A stretch of DNA of 64,000 nt from Clostridiales bacterium (GCA_019424245.1 JAHYZV010000009.1:1-64000), one strand, 5' to 3'; positions 43,131 to 52,966 are shown, counted from the stretch's first letter. The notes: a model not told the origin generated them from the letters alone. Numbers and translations are program-made.

Positions 43131-44252
43131 ATGAGTAGATGTGATGAGTTGTGTATGACATATACAGTTAACAGGCTTTCAGAAACAGCAAAAACATTCA
43201 GAAGATTAGGGGAAACGTATGAATGTGCTTCAGGTGATGAGGCAAAAAGTCCAAGCTTTAAGAGGCAGCTGTTTTTAGTTGCAGATATTCTTGATGATTG
43301 TACTCTTATGCAGCTGGAAGCAGACAAGCCTGCTAAAGGCCTGCTAAGGGATATGTCATCAAGAGCACTTATATCAGGTATTGTTATCAGAGAAGTAAAT
43401 ATACTTAAAAGCAAAAATGGAAAAAATGAGGTTGTTGTACAGGCAAGGACACTTGGGAAGGGCTGCACATCAGAAAGAAAGATAAGAAAAATCATATCAG
43501 ATGTATTTGGTGGCGGGTATTATTCAGACCATAACAACAGGCTTGTTGTGAATGAAGAATGTCAGCAATATGTATATCATCAGGAGAACAGATTCAGATT
43601 CCTTTCAGGTGTGGCAAGGGAATGTAAGGATAAAAGTGGATTTAATGGGGATAATTTCATGGTTTCCAATCTTTCCTGTGGAAAAGTTGTTGCAGCTATA
43701 GCTGATGGATGTGGAAGTGGTAAAAGAGCATTCATAGAGAGCCGTATGGTTATAGAACTTATGGAAAACTGCATAGATGCCGGATTTGAGGAAAAAACAG
43801 CAATAGATTTTATTAATTCAGCATATATCAATGGTGGAGGCATGGGGAATCCTGTAACTATGGATATGAGTGTTGTTGACTGCCAGTCAGGTATAATGCA
43901 CTGCATAAAAATGGGAGCGGTATCAACATTTATAAAAAGAGAAGGCTGGGTTGAAATAATAAAGTCATCAACGCTTCCTATGGGAGTTTTAGAGCAGGTT
44001 GACTATGATTGTACAGACAAGAAGCTATATGACGGAGATTATGTTATAATGATAAGCGACGGCGTACTTGATAATCTTCCATGTGTGAACAAGGAAGAAA
44101 AGCTTGTCGAGATAATCAACAGTGTGAGGATGAAGAAGCCAAAGGCAATAGCTGATGAAATATTAAAAAAGTCAATGGGATATAATCATGAAAAGGTTTT
44201 TGATGATTGTACGGTTCTTGTCTTCGGGCTGTTTGATACATATACAAAATGA
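43131..44252 (+). CDS. spoIIE: SpoIIE phosphatase lacking the membrane domain
   Basis: 373 aa from ATG 43131 (GGAGA ahead). Full SpoIIE is about 800 aa with ten membrane helices at the start. Here the protein opens at the segment that normally follows them (TVNRLSETAKTFRRLGETYE) and keeps the regulatory region and PP2C domain: VAAIADGCGSGKRA, ISDGVLDN and FDDCTVLVFG. SpoIIE removes phosphate from SpoIIAA to free sigma-F in the forespore. Without a membrane anchor it could not be held at the septum in the usual way. It is in its normal place between divIC and tilS. A palindromic repeat abuts its ribosome binding site. Confidence 0.85.
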   Translation: MSRCDELCMTYTVNRLSETAKTFRRLGETYECASGDEAKSPSFKRQLFLVADILDDCTLMQLEADKPAKGLLRDMSSRALISGIVIREVNILKSKNGKNEVVVQARTLGKGCTSERKIRKIISDVFGGGYYSDHNNRLVVNEECQQYVYHQENRFRFLSGVARECKDKSGFNGDNFMVSNLSCGKVVAAIADGCGSGKRAFIESRMVIELMENCIDAGFEEKTAIDFINSAYINGGGMGNPVTMDMSVVDCQSGIMHCIKMGAVSTFIKREGWVEIIKSSTLPMGVLEQVDYDCTDKKLYDGDYVIMISDGVLDNLPCVNKEEKLVEIINSVRMKKPKAIADEILKKSMGYNHEKVFDDCTVLVFGLFDTYTK

Positions 44253-44334
44253 TAATGATGTAAGAAACAAAATACTTTTGTCACTTACATATGATAGCAG
44301 GATAAGTAAATAAAGGTATATAAAGAGGAAAGAT

Positions 44335-45891
44335 ATGGATAAACATACAGTAAAAACAGAGCGGGCAGTATATAGTTATATAAGAAGCAATCATATGTTT
44401 GATGATTGTAAGCATATCATAACAGGAGTTTCAGGCGGAGCAGATTCAGTCTGCCTTTTACTCATGCTATGTGATTATGTTAAAAAATATCAGCCGGATG
44501 TATGTATACATGCTGTTCATGTTAATCATATGATAAGACAGGAAGCATTATCAGATGAGGAATTCACAAAGAAATTATGTGAAAAACACGGGGTTGACTG
44601 TTACGTGGAACATATAGATTGTGAGGGGATTGCAAGAAAAAATAATCTTACAGTAGAAGAGGCAGGAAGGCTTGAAAGATATAGGATATTTAATGAGATA
44701 GCCAAAAAATATGCATATGATGGTAAATCTATGATATCAGTTGCACATCATATGAATGACCAGGCTGAAACTGTTATTATGAATATGGCGCGGGGTACTT
44801 CATTAAAGGGTGTACGTGGAATAGTACCGGTGCGTGATAACATTTGCAGACCTTTGTTGTGTATAACAAGAAGCCAGATAGAAGGTTACTTAACAGCAAG
44901 AGGACAGTCATATGTCACAGACATTACTAATTATGATAATGATTATACAAGAAATGCTATAAGAAATGTAATACTTCCATATATGTGTGAGCATATTAAT
45001 AAAAGAGCGGTAAATAATATATCGTCTATGGCAGAAGATATAAGGGAAGCAGATGAATATATAGACAGGCAGACAGACAGGCTGTATGAGGAATGTGTGT
45101 ATGAGAGTATACAGGATCACAAAGAGACAGGTGGAAACAATAATGAAACTGACATTATAAGGATAGCACTGGATAAGCTTAATAAGGCTGATATGCTGCT
45201 TGTTAAGAGGGTTATTTATAAATGTCTTGTCAGGCTGGCTGGAAGGGCAAAGGATATATATTCTGTTAATGTTGCTGATATAGCTGCACTTTCAGGAATG
45301 CAGACAGGAAAAAAGATACATTCAGTATATGGCATACAGGCAGAAAGAGAATATGATTATATAGTTCTTAAAAAGAATATAACAGATTTAAAAGATACGT
45401 ATAAGGCAGCAGTAGATATAAGCAGTCTTGACGTGAATGGCGAAGCGTTAAAGATTAGTGTTGACAAGGATATATATATTGCAGGATATGGGGAAAAATA
45501 TGTATCTGATATTACATTTTCGCTTGTTGATAAAAAAATATCTTTTAAGAATGATGAAAATACAGAAACTAGTGGTAAAATTCTCATAAATAAATCAAAT
45601 AATGTCTATGCTAAATATTATGATTATGATAAAATTAATAAATTACTGGATATAAGATTCAGAAAACCACAGGATGATATTGTGGTATCTAAGGATGGAA
45701 GTACTAAAAAACTAAAAAAAGAACTTGTAGATAGAAAGATACCATCAGCATACAGGGATAATGTACTTCTTGTATGCGATAAGAATCATGTGTTATGGGC
45801 GTGCGGCGTAAGAAGGTGTGAGAGCTTCCTTGTGGATGATGAAACCAGCTGCGTGCTTCAGATATTGATTAATATGAAAGAGAGGAACTAA
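44335..45891 (+). CDS. tilS: tRNA(Ile)-lysidine synthase
   Basis: 518 aa, at the long end for TilS. The N-terminal domain has the PP-loop VSGGADSVCLL (about 33-43) and HVNHMIRQEA, followed by AHHMNDQAETVIMNMARGT. A C-terminal substrate-binding domain (about 430-518; IRFRKPQDDIV) follows. It converts C34 of the CAU-anticodon isoleucine tRNA to lysidine, an essential change. hpt follows after two bases. Confidence 0.95.
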   Translation: MDKHTVKTERAVYSYIRSNHMFDDCKHIITGVSGGADSVCLLLMLCDYVKKYQPDVCIHAVHVNHMIRQEALSDEEFTKKLCEKHGVDCYVEHIDCEGIARKNNLTVEEAGRLERYRIFNEIAKKYAYDGKSMISVAHHMNDQAETVIMNMARGTSLKGVRGIVPVRDNICRPLLCITRSQIEGYLTARGQSYVTDITNYDNDYTRNAIRNVILPYMCEHINKRAVNNISSMAEDIREADEYIDRQTDRLYEECVYESIQDHKETGGNNNETDIIRIALDKLNKADMLLVKRVIYKCLVRLAGRAKDIYSVNVADIAALSGMQTGKKIHSVYGIQAEREYDYIVLKKNITDLKDTYKAAVDISSLDVNGEALKISVDKDIYIAGYGEKYVSDITFSLVDKKISFKNDENTETSGKILINKSNNVYAKYYDYDKINKLLDIRFRKPQDDIVVSKDGSTKKLKKELVDRKIPSAYRDNVLLVCDKNHVLWACGVRRCESFLVDDETSCVLQILINMKERN

Positions 45892-45893
45892 AT

Positions 45894-46433
45894 ATGGCAG
45901 ATATGCATAAGATAAGTGTCATGATATCAGAGGAAGAGTTACAGGCAAAAATATCAGAGCTTGGTGAGAAAATCAGCGCAGATTATGAAGGGAAGGAAGT
46001 AAAGCTTATATGTATACTTAAGGGAAGCGTATTCTTTTGCTGTGAGTTAGCTAAAAGAATCACCGTTCCTGTAAAGATAGATTTCATGCAGACTTCAAGC
46101 TATGGAAGTGGAACAAAGTCAAGTGGAAATATAGTTATAAAGAAAGAACTTGATGAATCTATAGAAGGCGAGCATGTTATTGTGGTTGAGGATATTATTG
46201 ATTCTGGTAATACTCTCTACAGGCTTATGCCTATGCTTAAGGAACGTAATCCAGAAGATATATGTATATGTACACTTCTTGATAAGCCGGACAGGAGAGA
46301 AGTTGATATAGATGTAAAGTACAACGGATTCAACATCCCAGATGAATTCGTAGTTGGATATGGTCTTGATTATGATCAGAGATATAGAAATCTCCCATTT
46401 ATAGGTGTTGTACATCTTGATGATGGGGAATAA
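45894..46433 (+). CDS. hpt: Hypoxanthine phosphoribosyltransferase
   Basis: 179 aa. The PRPP-binding motif VVEDIIDSGNTL and the KGSVFFCCELAKRI region are clear, as is the VGYGLDYDQRYRNLPFIGV end. It salvages hypoxanthine and guanine to IMP and GMP. AGAGAGGAAC precedes the ATG. The tilS-hpt-ftsH order is conserved in Firmicutes. Confidence 0.96.
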   Translation: MADMHKISVMISEEELQAKISELGEKISADYEGKEVKLICILKGSVFFCCELAKRITVPVKIDFMQTSSYGSGTKSSGNIVIKKELDESIEGEHVIVVEDIIDSGNTLYRLMPMLKERNPEDICICTLLDKPDRREVDIDVKYNGFNIPDEFVVGYGLDYDQRYRNLPFIGVVHLDDGE

Positions 46434-46521
46434 TGCGTTAGAGCTGATAACTGCAGCATATCATATCAGGCAGCGGGCATCTGATATTAATCAGGAAAAT
46501 GCATAAGAATGGAGAGTTATA

Positions 46522-48363
46522 ATGGATAATAAAAGAGGTTCAAGGTTTTCAGGAGTGGGAATCTATCTGTTTATAGTTGTTATTGCGGCGATGTTTATTA
46601 TGTATGTATCACGCATGAATTCTGGAGCAAGTGATTACACATATAGTGAATTCGTAAATGATGTTAACAAAGGTAAAGTAGAAAGTGTCGTTATAAGACA
46701 GAACTCAGAGGTTCCTACTGGTGAGTTATCTGTTAAAGTAAGCGGTGTACAGAATGTTAAGAATGTATATGTATCAGATGTTAACCAGGTAGAGGAAATA
46801 TTACTTGATAAAAATATATCTTATACACTTAAGGATGTAACAAGACAGAGTGTTTTTCTTACATCAATCCTTCCTTTTGGTCTTAGTCTTGTAGTGCTTA
46901 TATTCTTTATGATGATGTTTACAAGACAGGCCGGCGGTGGCGGTGGCAACGCTAAGATGATGAATTTTGGAAAAAGCCGTGCACGTATGGTAAGCGGTGA
47001 AGATAACAAGGTTACATTTAAGGACGTAGCAGGTCTTAACGAAGAAAAAGAAGAACTTGAAGAAATAGTTGATTTCCTTAAGGACCCTGTAAGATATACA
47101 TCACTCGGTGCAAGAATACCTAAGGGTGTTATATTAACAGGTGCACCTGGTACAGGTAAGACACTTCTTGCAAAGGCTGTTGCCGGAGAGGCTAATGTTC
47201 CGTTCTTTAGCATATCTGGTTCCGACTTCGTTGAAATGTTTGTAGGTGTTGGTGCATCAAGAGTAAGAGATATGTTTGAAGAAGCAAAAAAGAATGCACC
47301 ATGCATTATATTTATAGATGAGATAGATGCTGTTGCCAGAAGAAGAGGAACAGGCATGGGTGGCGGACATGATGAAAGAGAGCAGACACTTAACCAGATG
47401 CTTGTTGAGATGGATGGTTTCGGTGTGAATGAAGGCATCATCGTTATGGCAGCCACAAACAGAATAGATATCCTTGATCCAGCGATATTAAGACCAGGCA
47501 GATTCGACAGAAAGATAGTTGTAGGAAGACCAGATGTACAGGGAAGACTTGAGATATTACAGGTACATGCGGCAAAGAAACCACTTGGTGATGATGTTGA
47601 CCTTGAGAAGCTTGCAAGAACTTCAGCAGGCTTTACAGGAGCTGACCTTGAAAATGTATTGAATGAGGCAGCTATAGGAGCAGCAAGAAAGAAGTCAAAG
47701 TATATAACAAATGCTGATGTAGAAGAGGCATTTATAAAGATAGGAATAGGTGTTGAAAAGAAGAGTAAGATTATCTCTGATAAGGAAAAGAAGATTACAG
47801 CATATCACGAATCAGGCCATGCTATATTGTTTCATCTCCTTCCAGATGTAGGTCCTGTACACACGATATCTATCATACCTACCGGCATGGGCGCAGCAGG
47901 TTACACTATGCCGCTTCCAGAGCGTGATGAGATGTTTAATACAAAGGGCAAGATGCTTCAGAATATTATAGTAAGTCTTGGTGGACGTGTGGCAGAGGAG
48001 CTTGTGTTTGATGATATAACAACAGGGGCTTCACAGGATATAAAGCAGGCAACACAGACAGCAAGAGATATGGTTACAAAGTATGGTTTCTCAGAGAAGC
48101 TTGGACTCATAAATTATGATACAGATAGTGATGAGGTATTTATCGGAAGAGATCTTGCACATACAAGACCATATGGTGAAGATGTTGCGGCACTTATCGA
48201 TAAGGAAGTTAAGGATATAGTAGATGAGTGTTATGTTAAGGCTAAAAAGCTTATATCTGAGCACATGGATGTTCTTAAAAAGAGTTCAGAGCTTTTGCTT
48301 GAAAAAGAAAAGATATCAAGAGAAGAATTTGAAGGACTTTTTACTGATAATGTAACAGTATAG
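46522..48363 (+). CDS. ftsH: ATP-dependent zinc metalloprotease FtsH
   Basis: 613 aa. Two membrane segments (about 9-29 and 112-133) flank an extracytoplasmic loop. The AAA domain has Walker A GAPGTGKT (about 207-214), FIDEIDAVARRRG and the SRH segment NRIDILDPAILRPGRFDRK. The zinc site is HESGH (about 429-433). It degrades membrane and unstable cytoplasmic proteins as a hexamer. A GGAG site precedes the ATG. Confidence 0.97.
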   Translation: MDNKRGSRFSGVGIYLFIVVIAAMFIMYVSRMNSGASDYTYSEFVNDVNKGKVESVVIRQNSEVPTGELSVKVSGVQNVKNVYVSDVNQVEEILLDKNISYTLKDVTRQSVFLTSILPFGLSLVVLIFFMMMFTRQAGGGGGNAKMMNFGKSRARMVSGEDNKVTFKDVAGLNEEKEELEEIVDFLKDPVRYTSLGARIPKGVILTGAPGTGKTLLAKAVAGEANVPFFSISGSDFVEMFVGVGASRVRDMFEEAKKNAPCIIFIDEIDAVARRRGTGMGGGHDEREQTLNQMLVEMDGFGVNEGIIVMAATNRIDILDPAILRPGRFDRKIVVGRPDVQGRLEILQVHAAKKPLGDDVDLEKLARTSAGFTGADLENVLNEAAIGAARKKSKYITNADVEEAFIKIGIGVEKKSKIISDKEKKITAYHESGHAILFHLLPDVGPVHTISIIPTGMGAAGYTMPLPERDEMFNTKGKMLQNIIVSLGGRVAEELVFDDITTGASQDIKQATQTARDMVTKYGFSEKLGLINYDTDSDEVFIGRDLAHTRPYGEDVAALIDKEVKDIVDECYVKAKKLISEHMDVLKKSSELLLEKEKISREEFEGLFTDNVTV

Positions 48364-48584
48364 AGCAATAAGGGTATAGAATAATATGGGTATAGAGCTA
48401 TGAAAATCCACATATTGTATTGATTTATAAACACACAATGTGCAGTATGCACAAAAAAATATCACAATTATTGTGAAGTTTGTGAACACTTATGGGGCTT
48501 TGTATGATATTATAATTAACGTAAAAACCCCCAATACATTATATATTTTTTGCTACACCCCATAATAAGTGAAATACCTTCTCC

Positions 48585-48622
48585 AAAAAGGACAGTCCCC
48601 CCAGACTGTCCTTTTTACTTTA
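48585..48622 (+). terminator. Terminator ahead of the amylase gene
   Basis: AAAAAGGACAGTC (48585-48597) pairs with GACTGTCCTTTTT (48604-48616). It is about 220 bases past ftsH, so it may end a longer 3' region. Confidence 0.82.
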
Positions 48623-48690
48623 TAATAAGAAGGCTGAAGAAAGTATTATGGTGGATGAATTAAAGAAATCTTAATAAATATATCTTATAG

Positions 48691-48719
48691 TTGAATAAAT
48701 ACCTTCAATGATATAAAAT
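48691..48719 (+). promoter_or_regulatory. Promoter of the amylase gene
   Basis: TTGAAT at 48691-48696, 17 bases, TAAAAT at 48714-48719. It lies about 30 bases ahead of the ATG. Confidence 0.55.
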
Positions 48720-48750
48720 TATATGTGATTAATGTCAAGGAGCAGATTCT

Positions 48751-50865
48751 ATGATAATAAGCGCAGCAGTTGAAAATCTTGCATCGTGGGAAAAGAAGTT
48801 GTTGTATATGTGTAATGCAAGACCTACCATCAATACAAGAGCTTTGTTTTCTGACGTTACAGAGGATTATAGAAGTCCGGCAGAGCCTATGCCGGGGGAT
48901 ACAGTAAAGATAAGACTGAGAACAGGACGTTATAATGTAGATAAAGCGTATATATATGTAAATAATGTAGAATACCCTATGACAAGGATCAAGGCTGAGG
49001 GTCTTTTTGATTATTATGAAGCAGACATTAAAGTTGGTGAAGAAAAGCTTTACTATTATTTTAAGGTTGAGACAGGAAAGGTCGTATGCTATTACAATCA
49101 GATAGGGGCGATAAAAGAACTTAATATATATTATAACTTCCAGATCATGCCAGGATTTAAAACACCTTCATGGGCTAAGGGAGCTGTTATGTACCAGATA
49201 TTTGCAGACAGGTTTTATGATGGTGATAAGTCTAATAATGTACTGGATAATGAGTACAGCTATATAGGAGAGCATGTCTGTCAGGTAAAAGACTGGGACA
49301 AGTATCCTGCATCTATGGGAGTAAGGGAATTTTATGGTGGAGATTTAAAAGGAGTACTGGATAAGCTTGATTATCTAAGCGATTTAGGTATCGAGGTTAT
49401 ATATTTTAATCCTTTGTTTGTTTCACCATCCAACCACAAATACGATATCCAGGATTATGATTATATAGATCCACATTTTGGAGTGATAAGAAAAGATGAT
49501 GGAGAACTTCTTAGTGATGGTGACCAGAACAATACACATGCAACACGCTATATAAACAGAGTTGCAAGCAGGGAGAATCTGGAAGCTAGTAACAGCTTTT
49601 TTGCAGAAGTTGTAAGACAGATTCATGAAAGAGGCATGAAAGTTATAATAGATGGCGTATTTAATCATTGTGGTTCATTCAACAAATGGATGGACAGAGA
49701 GCATATATACAGCTCAAGCGATGATGTTTATGAGTGTGGAGCATATGAAAAATACGAGAGTCCATATCACAGTTTCTTTAAGTTTTATGGTAATCAATGG
49801 CCAGACAATGGTTCATATGACGGCTGGTGGGGGCATGATACGCTTCCTAAGCTTAACTATGAGGAATCAAAGGAGCTTGAGAATTATATACTTGATATAG
49901 GTAAAAAATGGGTATCAGAGCCTTATAATGTTGATGGCTGGAGACTTGATGTTGCAGCGGATCTTGGATATAGCAAAGAGTATAATCATGAGTTCTGGAG
50001 AAAGTTCAGAAAGGCTGTTAAGGAAGCCAATCCAGAAGCTATAATCCTTGCTGAGAATTATGGAGATTCATATGACTGGCTGCAGGGAGACGAATGGGAT
50101 ACGATCATGAACTATGATGCATTCATGGAGCCAGTGACATGGTTTCTTACAGGAATGGAAAAGCATAGCGATGAAATGCGCCCGGATTCATTAGGCAATC
50201 CTGCTTATTTCTTTGGTGCAATGCATCATAATATGGCACGAATGGGTGGACAGAGCTTTGCCATATCCATGAATGAACTGTCAAATCATGATCATTCAAG
50301 ATTCCTTACAAGAACTAATCACGTTGTAGGAAGGGTTGCAGATTTAGGACCGGATGCAGCTAACCAGAATGTAAATAAAGCAGTATTTATGGAGGCGGTC
50401 GTTATACAGATGACCTGGCCTGGTGCACCAACAATATACTATGGAGACGAAGCAGGTGTATGTGGATTTACAGATCCTGATAATAGAAGAACATATCCAT
50501 GGGGACATGAGGATAAGGAGCTTATTCAGTTCCATAAGGATGTTATAAAGATGCATAAGGAGAATGAAGTGCTTAGAACAGGTTCGTATAAGCAGCTTTG
50601 TTCAGAACACAATGTTATTGCATATGGAAGATTCAATATGAATGATGCAGTTGTTGTGGTTGTTAACAACGGCGAAGATGAAACAAGAGTAAAGGTTCCT
50701 GTATGGGAAACCGGACTTGGCATGGATGAGGATGTTGAACAGATAATGGTGACATTTGATGGTGGATATACTATAGACAGGCAGGGATACAGGCTTAAGG
50801 ATGGAAAGCTTGATATAGGATTAAGAAAAACATCGGCAGTAGTGTTAAGAAAACTTCGCTGGTAG
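48751..50865 (+). CDS. GH13 family alpha-amylase / neopullulanase-like enzyme
   Basis: 704 aa without a signal peptide, so intracellular. An N-terminal beta domain (about 1-130) resembles a starch-binding CBM34-type fold. The barrel contains DGVFNHCG, DGWRLDVAADLG (nucleophile aspartate near 400), ILAENYGD (acid glutamate near 435) and ELSNHDHSRF. A C-terminal beta domain follows. It would hydrolyse imported malto- or pullulan-derived oligosaccharides. AAGGAG precedes the ATG. The specificity within GH13 is not settled. Confidence 0.9.
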   Translation: MIISAAVENLASWEKKLLYMCNARPTINTRALFSDVTEDYRSPAEPMPGDTVKIRLRTGRYNVDKAYIYVNNVEYPMTRIKAEGLFDYYEADIKVGEEKLYYYFKVETGKVVCYYNQIGAIKELNIYYNFQIMPGFKTPSWAKGAVMYQIFADRFYDGDKSNNVLDNEYSYIGEHVCQVKDWDKYPASMGVREFYGGDLKGVLDKLDYLSDLGIEVIYFNPLFVSPSNHKYDIQDYDYIDPHFGVIRKDDGELLSDGDQNNTHATRYINRVASRENLEASNSFFAEVVRQIHERGMKVIIDGVFNHCGSFNKWMDREHIYSSSDDVYECGAYEKYESPYHSFFKFYGNQWPDNGSYDGWWGHDTLPKLNYEESKELENYILDIGKKWVSEPYNVDGWRLDVAADLGYSKEYNHEFWRKFRKAVKEANPEAIILAENYGDSYDWLQGDEWDTIMNYDAFMEPVTWFLTGMEKHSDEMRPDSLGNPAYFFGAMHHNMARMGGQSFAISMNELSNHDHSRFLTRTNHVVGRVADLGPDAANQNVNKAVFMEAVVIQMTWPGAPTIYYGDEAGVCGFTDPDNRRTYPWGHEDKELIQFHKDVIKMHKENEVLRTGSYKQLCSEHNVIAYGRFNMNDAVVVVVNNGEDETRVKVPVWETGLGMDEDVEQIMVTFDGGYTIDRQGYRLKDGKLDIGLRKTSAVVLRKLRW

Positions 50866-50888
50866 GAAATTAAGAAATGGAGTCAGAT

Positions 50889-51794
50889 ATGGCAGCAGAT
50901 AATAATGATGGAAAGAAGATACAGCTTAACCGTAAAATGAGATTATGGAATAAGTATAAGAATCCAATAATCGGAGCTGTGTCGGTTATAGTTATAGTAA
51001 TAGCAGCAGTAGTAGTATTAAGAGCATGCAGTGTTGGAAAACCGGATGGCAGTGGAAAACCGGATAATAAGAATAACAACAGCACAACAATGTCAGCTTC
51101 TGCAGATAAAACAGAAATACAGACCACAGCAGGCAGTACACAGGAGACAACAGCTTCTGTAAATGATAATACAACACAGACAACAGCAGCTATGGCTTCT
51201 AACGGAAGTGTTGTAAAGATAACAGATCCTGCGGATGAAGAAGAATATTCAACAAATGATTTATATGCGGACACAGTTCTTTTTGGAGATATGATTATAG
51301 AAGGTATACAGGATTACGGATATCTTGGTACAGGCAATATCGTGTCAGATAATAATCTTACAACAGATAAGGCTCATAATTATATATCAGATGTTAAAGA
51401 CAGAACACCATCCAAAATATTCCTGCTTGTAGGACTTAATGACCTTAACTATGGAACAAGATCAGGAACGGATGTTGCAGAAAGAATAGAGAACTTAGTA
51501 GCAGCACTTAAAGAAAATATTCCATCGGCAAAGATATATGTTGTTTCATTACTTCCTGTTACAGAAAGCTTTGAAGCAAAATCATCAGTTAAGATTAAAC
51601 AGTCGGACATAAATGATGCGAATAAGAAGCTTGCAGAAGATGCAACAACAATGGGTGCTGTGTTTGTAGATATAGCAGATTCATTTAAAGATGGTTCTGG
51701 CTATCTGAATACAAAATATTCAACAGGTGGATATAATCTTAATCATAATTATTATCCATTTTTCCTGAATAAGTTAGCAGGAGCGGCTAAATAA
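50889..51794 (+). CDS. Membrane-anchored SGNH-hydrolase-like protein, degenerate
   Basis: 301 aa from ATG 50889 (GGAG six bases ahead); ATG 50877 is also possible. One membrane segment (about 27-48) is followed by a Ser/Thr/Asn-rich stalk (about 55-115). The rest follows an SGNH fold: TVLFGDMIIEGIQ in the place of GDS, LLVGLNDLNYG in the place of GxND, and a GGYNLNHNYYPFF end where DxxH is expected. The nucleophile serine is methionine and the aspartate is asparagine, so it is likely not a hydrolase. Its stop overlaps the trmD start. Confidence 0.7.
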   Translation: MAADNNDGKKIQLNRKMRLWNKYKNPIIGAVSVIVIVIAAVVVLRACSVGKPDGSGKPDNKNNNSTTMSASADKTEIQTTAGSTQETTASVNDNTTQTTAAMASNGSVVKITDPADEEEYSTNDLYADTVLFGDMIIEGIQDYGYLGTGNIVSDNNLTTDKAHNYISDVKDRTPSKIFLLVGLNDLNYGTRSGTDVAERIENLVAALKENIPSAKIYVVSLLPVTESFEAKSSVKIKQSDINDANKKLAEDATTMGAVFVDIADSFKDGSGYLNTKYSTGGYNLNHNYYPFFLNKLAGAAK

Positions 51795-52492
51795 TGAAAT
51801 TCTATGTAATGACACTTTTTCCACAGATGATTCTGGATGGACTAAATACGAGTATCACAGGTAGAGCGATTGAATCGGGTGCACTGTGTGTAGAGGCAGT
51901 AGATATAAGGGACTTTTCGCAGAACAAGCATATGAAGGTTGATGATTATCCATATGGCGGTGGAGCCGGCATGGTCATGCAGGCAGGACCGGTGTGTGAT
52001 GCATATGAAAGTATTGCTGCAGGATGCAAAAAAAGACCGAGAGTGGTATATATGACTCCGCAGGGGCATACATTCAACCAGAGTATGGCAGAAGAGTTCG
52101 CAAAGGAAGAAGAACTTGTTATATTATGTGGACATTATGAGGGCATAGATGAAAGAGCATTAGAGCTTATAGTAACAGATTATGTTTCTATAGGTGATTA
52201 TGTCCTGACAGGCGGAGAATTGCCAGCCATGGTTGTTATTGATTCTGTATCACGTCTTGTTCCGGGTGTGTTAAACAATGAAGAATCAGCACAGACAGAA
52301 AGCTTTTCGGATGGACTGCTTGAGTATCCGCAGTATACAAGACCGGCAGAATATAAGGGACTTAAGGTGCCGGATGTACTTCTTTCAGGACACCATGGAA
52401 AGATAGAAGAGTGGAGACATAAGAAATCCTTAGAAAGAACGCAGCAGTTCAGACCTGATATGTATGAAAAGTATATGAATAAAGAAAAATAA
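51794..52492 (+). CDS. trmD: tRNA (guanine(37)-N1)-methyltransferase
   Basis: 232 aa. It begins MKFYVMTLFPQMILDGLN and holds the trefoil-knot SAM site with LCGHYEGIDERALE and SIGDYVLTGGELPAMVVID. It methylates G37 of tRNAs to prevent frameshifting. In most bacteria trmD sits with rpsP, rimM and rplS; here it is instead coupled by a one-base overlap to an SGNH-like gene. Confidence 0.96.
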   Translation: MKFYVMTLFPQMILDGLNTSITGRAIESGALCVEAVDIRDFSQNKHMKVDDYPYGGGAGMVMQAGPVCDAYESIAAGCKKRPRVVYMTPQGHTFNQSMAEEFAKEEELVILCGHYEGIDERALELIVTDYVSIGDYVLTGGELPAMVVIDSVSRLVPGVLNNEESAQTESFSDGLLEYPQYTRPAEYKGLKVPDVLLSGHHGKIEEWRHKKSLERTQQFRPDMYEKYMNKEK

Positions 52493-52501
52493 AAGAGAAA
52501 T

Positions 52502-52577
52502 ATAAGCTGTTTAGGTATGAACGCTTAAAACAGCTTAAGGATTATATTAATGGTGTCAGGGGCTGCCCTGACATCAT
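52502..52577 (+). other. Two hairpins after trmD
   Basis: AAGCTGTTT/AAACAGCTT (52504-52536) and then TGGTGTCAGGG/CCCTGACATCA with a GCTG loop (52551-52576). The second is strong but has no T-tract, so it may be an RNA stability element or a weak terminator. Confidence 0.5.
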
Positions 52578-52603
52578 ATAAAAACAGTCAGACAATAACT
52601 ATA

Positions 52604-52665
52604 GGATAATAACTTAAAAACGAAGATAATAACGTGAAGATAATAACAGAGAAGATAATAACTTG
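52604..52665 (+). repeat. Four short tandem copies of GATAATAAC
   Basis: Four copies of (A/G)GATAATAAC spaced 14-19 bases apart, most with GAA before them, in the gap between trmD and tRNA-Phe. They lie just ahead of the tRNA promoter. Confidence 0.7.
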
Positions 52666-52675
52666 AAAAATGCAG

Positions 52676-52705
52676 TTGACTAGTATGATGTAAGTATGAT
52701 AATAT
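52676..52705 (+). promoter_or_regulatory. Promoter of tRNA-Phe and tRNA-Gly
   Basis: TTGACT at 52676-52681, with GATAAT at 52698-52703 (16-base spacing) or TAATAT at 52700-52705 (18). About 95 bases ahead of tRNA-Phe. Confidence 0.5.
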
Positions 52706-52796
52706 ATTCAAGTATTTGATGATAGAGAGTGTTTATTGCTTGTGTCAGTGATATGAGGTTAATATGACCACCATGATTAACAGATGATCACAATAT

Positions 52797-52869
<73 letters not shown>

Positions 52870-52895
52870 CTTATATATAATTATATATACATTAT

Positions 52896-52966
52896 GCGGG
52901 TGTAGTTCAATGGTAGAACACTAGCCTTCCAAGCTAGATACGTGGGTTCGATTCCCATCACCCGCT
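52896..52966 (+). tRNA. tRNA-Gly (TCC)
   Basis: Acceptor GCGGGTG (52896-52902) pairs with CACCCGC (52959-52965). The anticodon loop CTTCCAA contains TCC. It lies 26 bases after tRNA-Phe and is followed at once by a run of Ts. Confidence 0.97.

Larger units (their letters stand above)
48364..48750 (+). other. Gap between ftsH and the amylase gene
   Basis: 387 bases with no supportable gene. It holds the terminator at 48585 and the amylase promoter at 48691. TGTGAA occurs twice three bases apart near 48473, which is unexplained. Confidence 0.6.

Noticed and set aside
46119..46415. 98-codon minus-strand frame within hpt
   Set aside because: It lies wholly inside a clear, conserved gene on the other strand, with no ribosome binding site.
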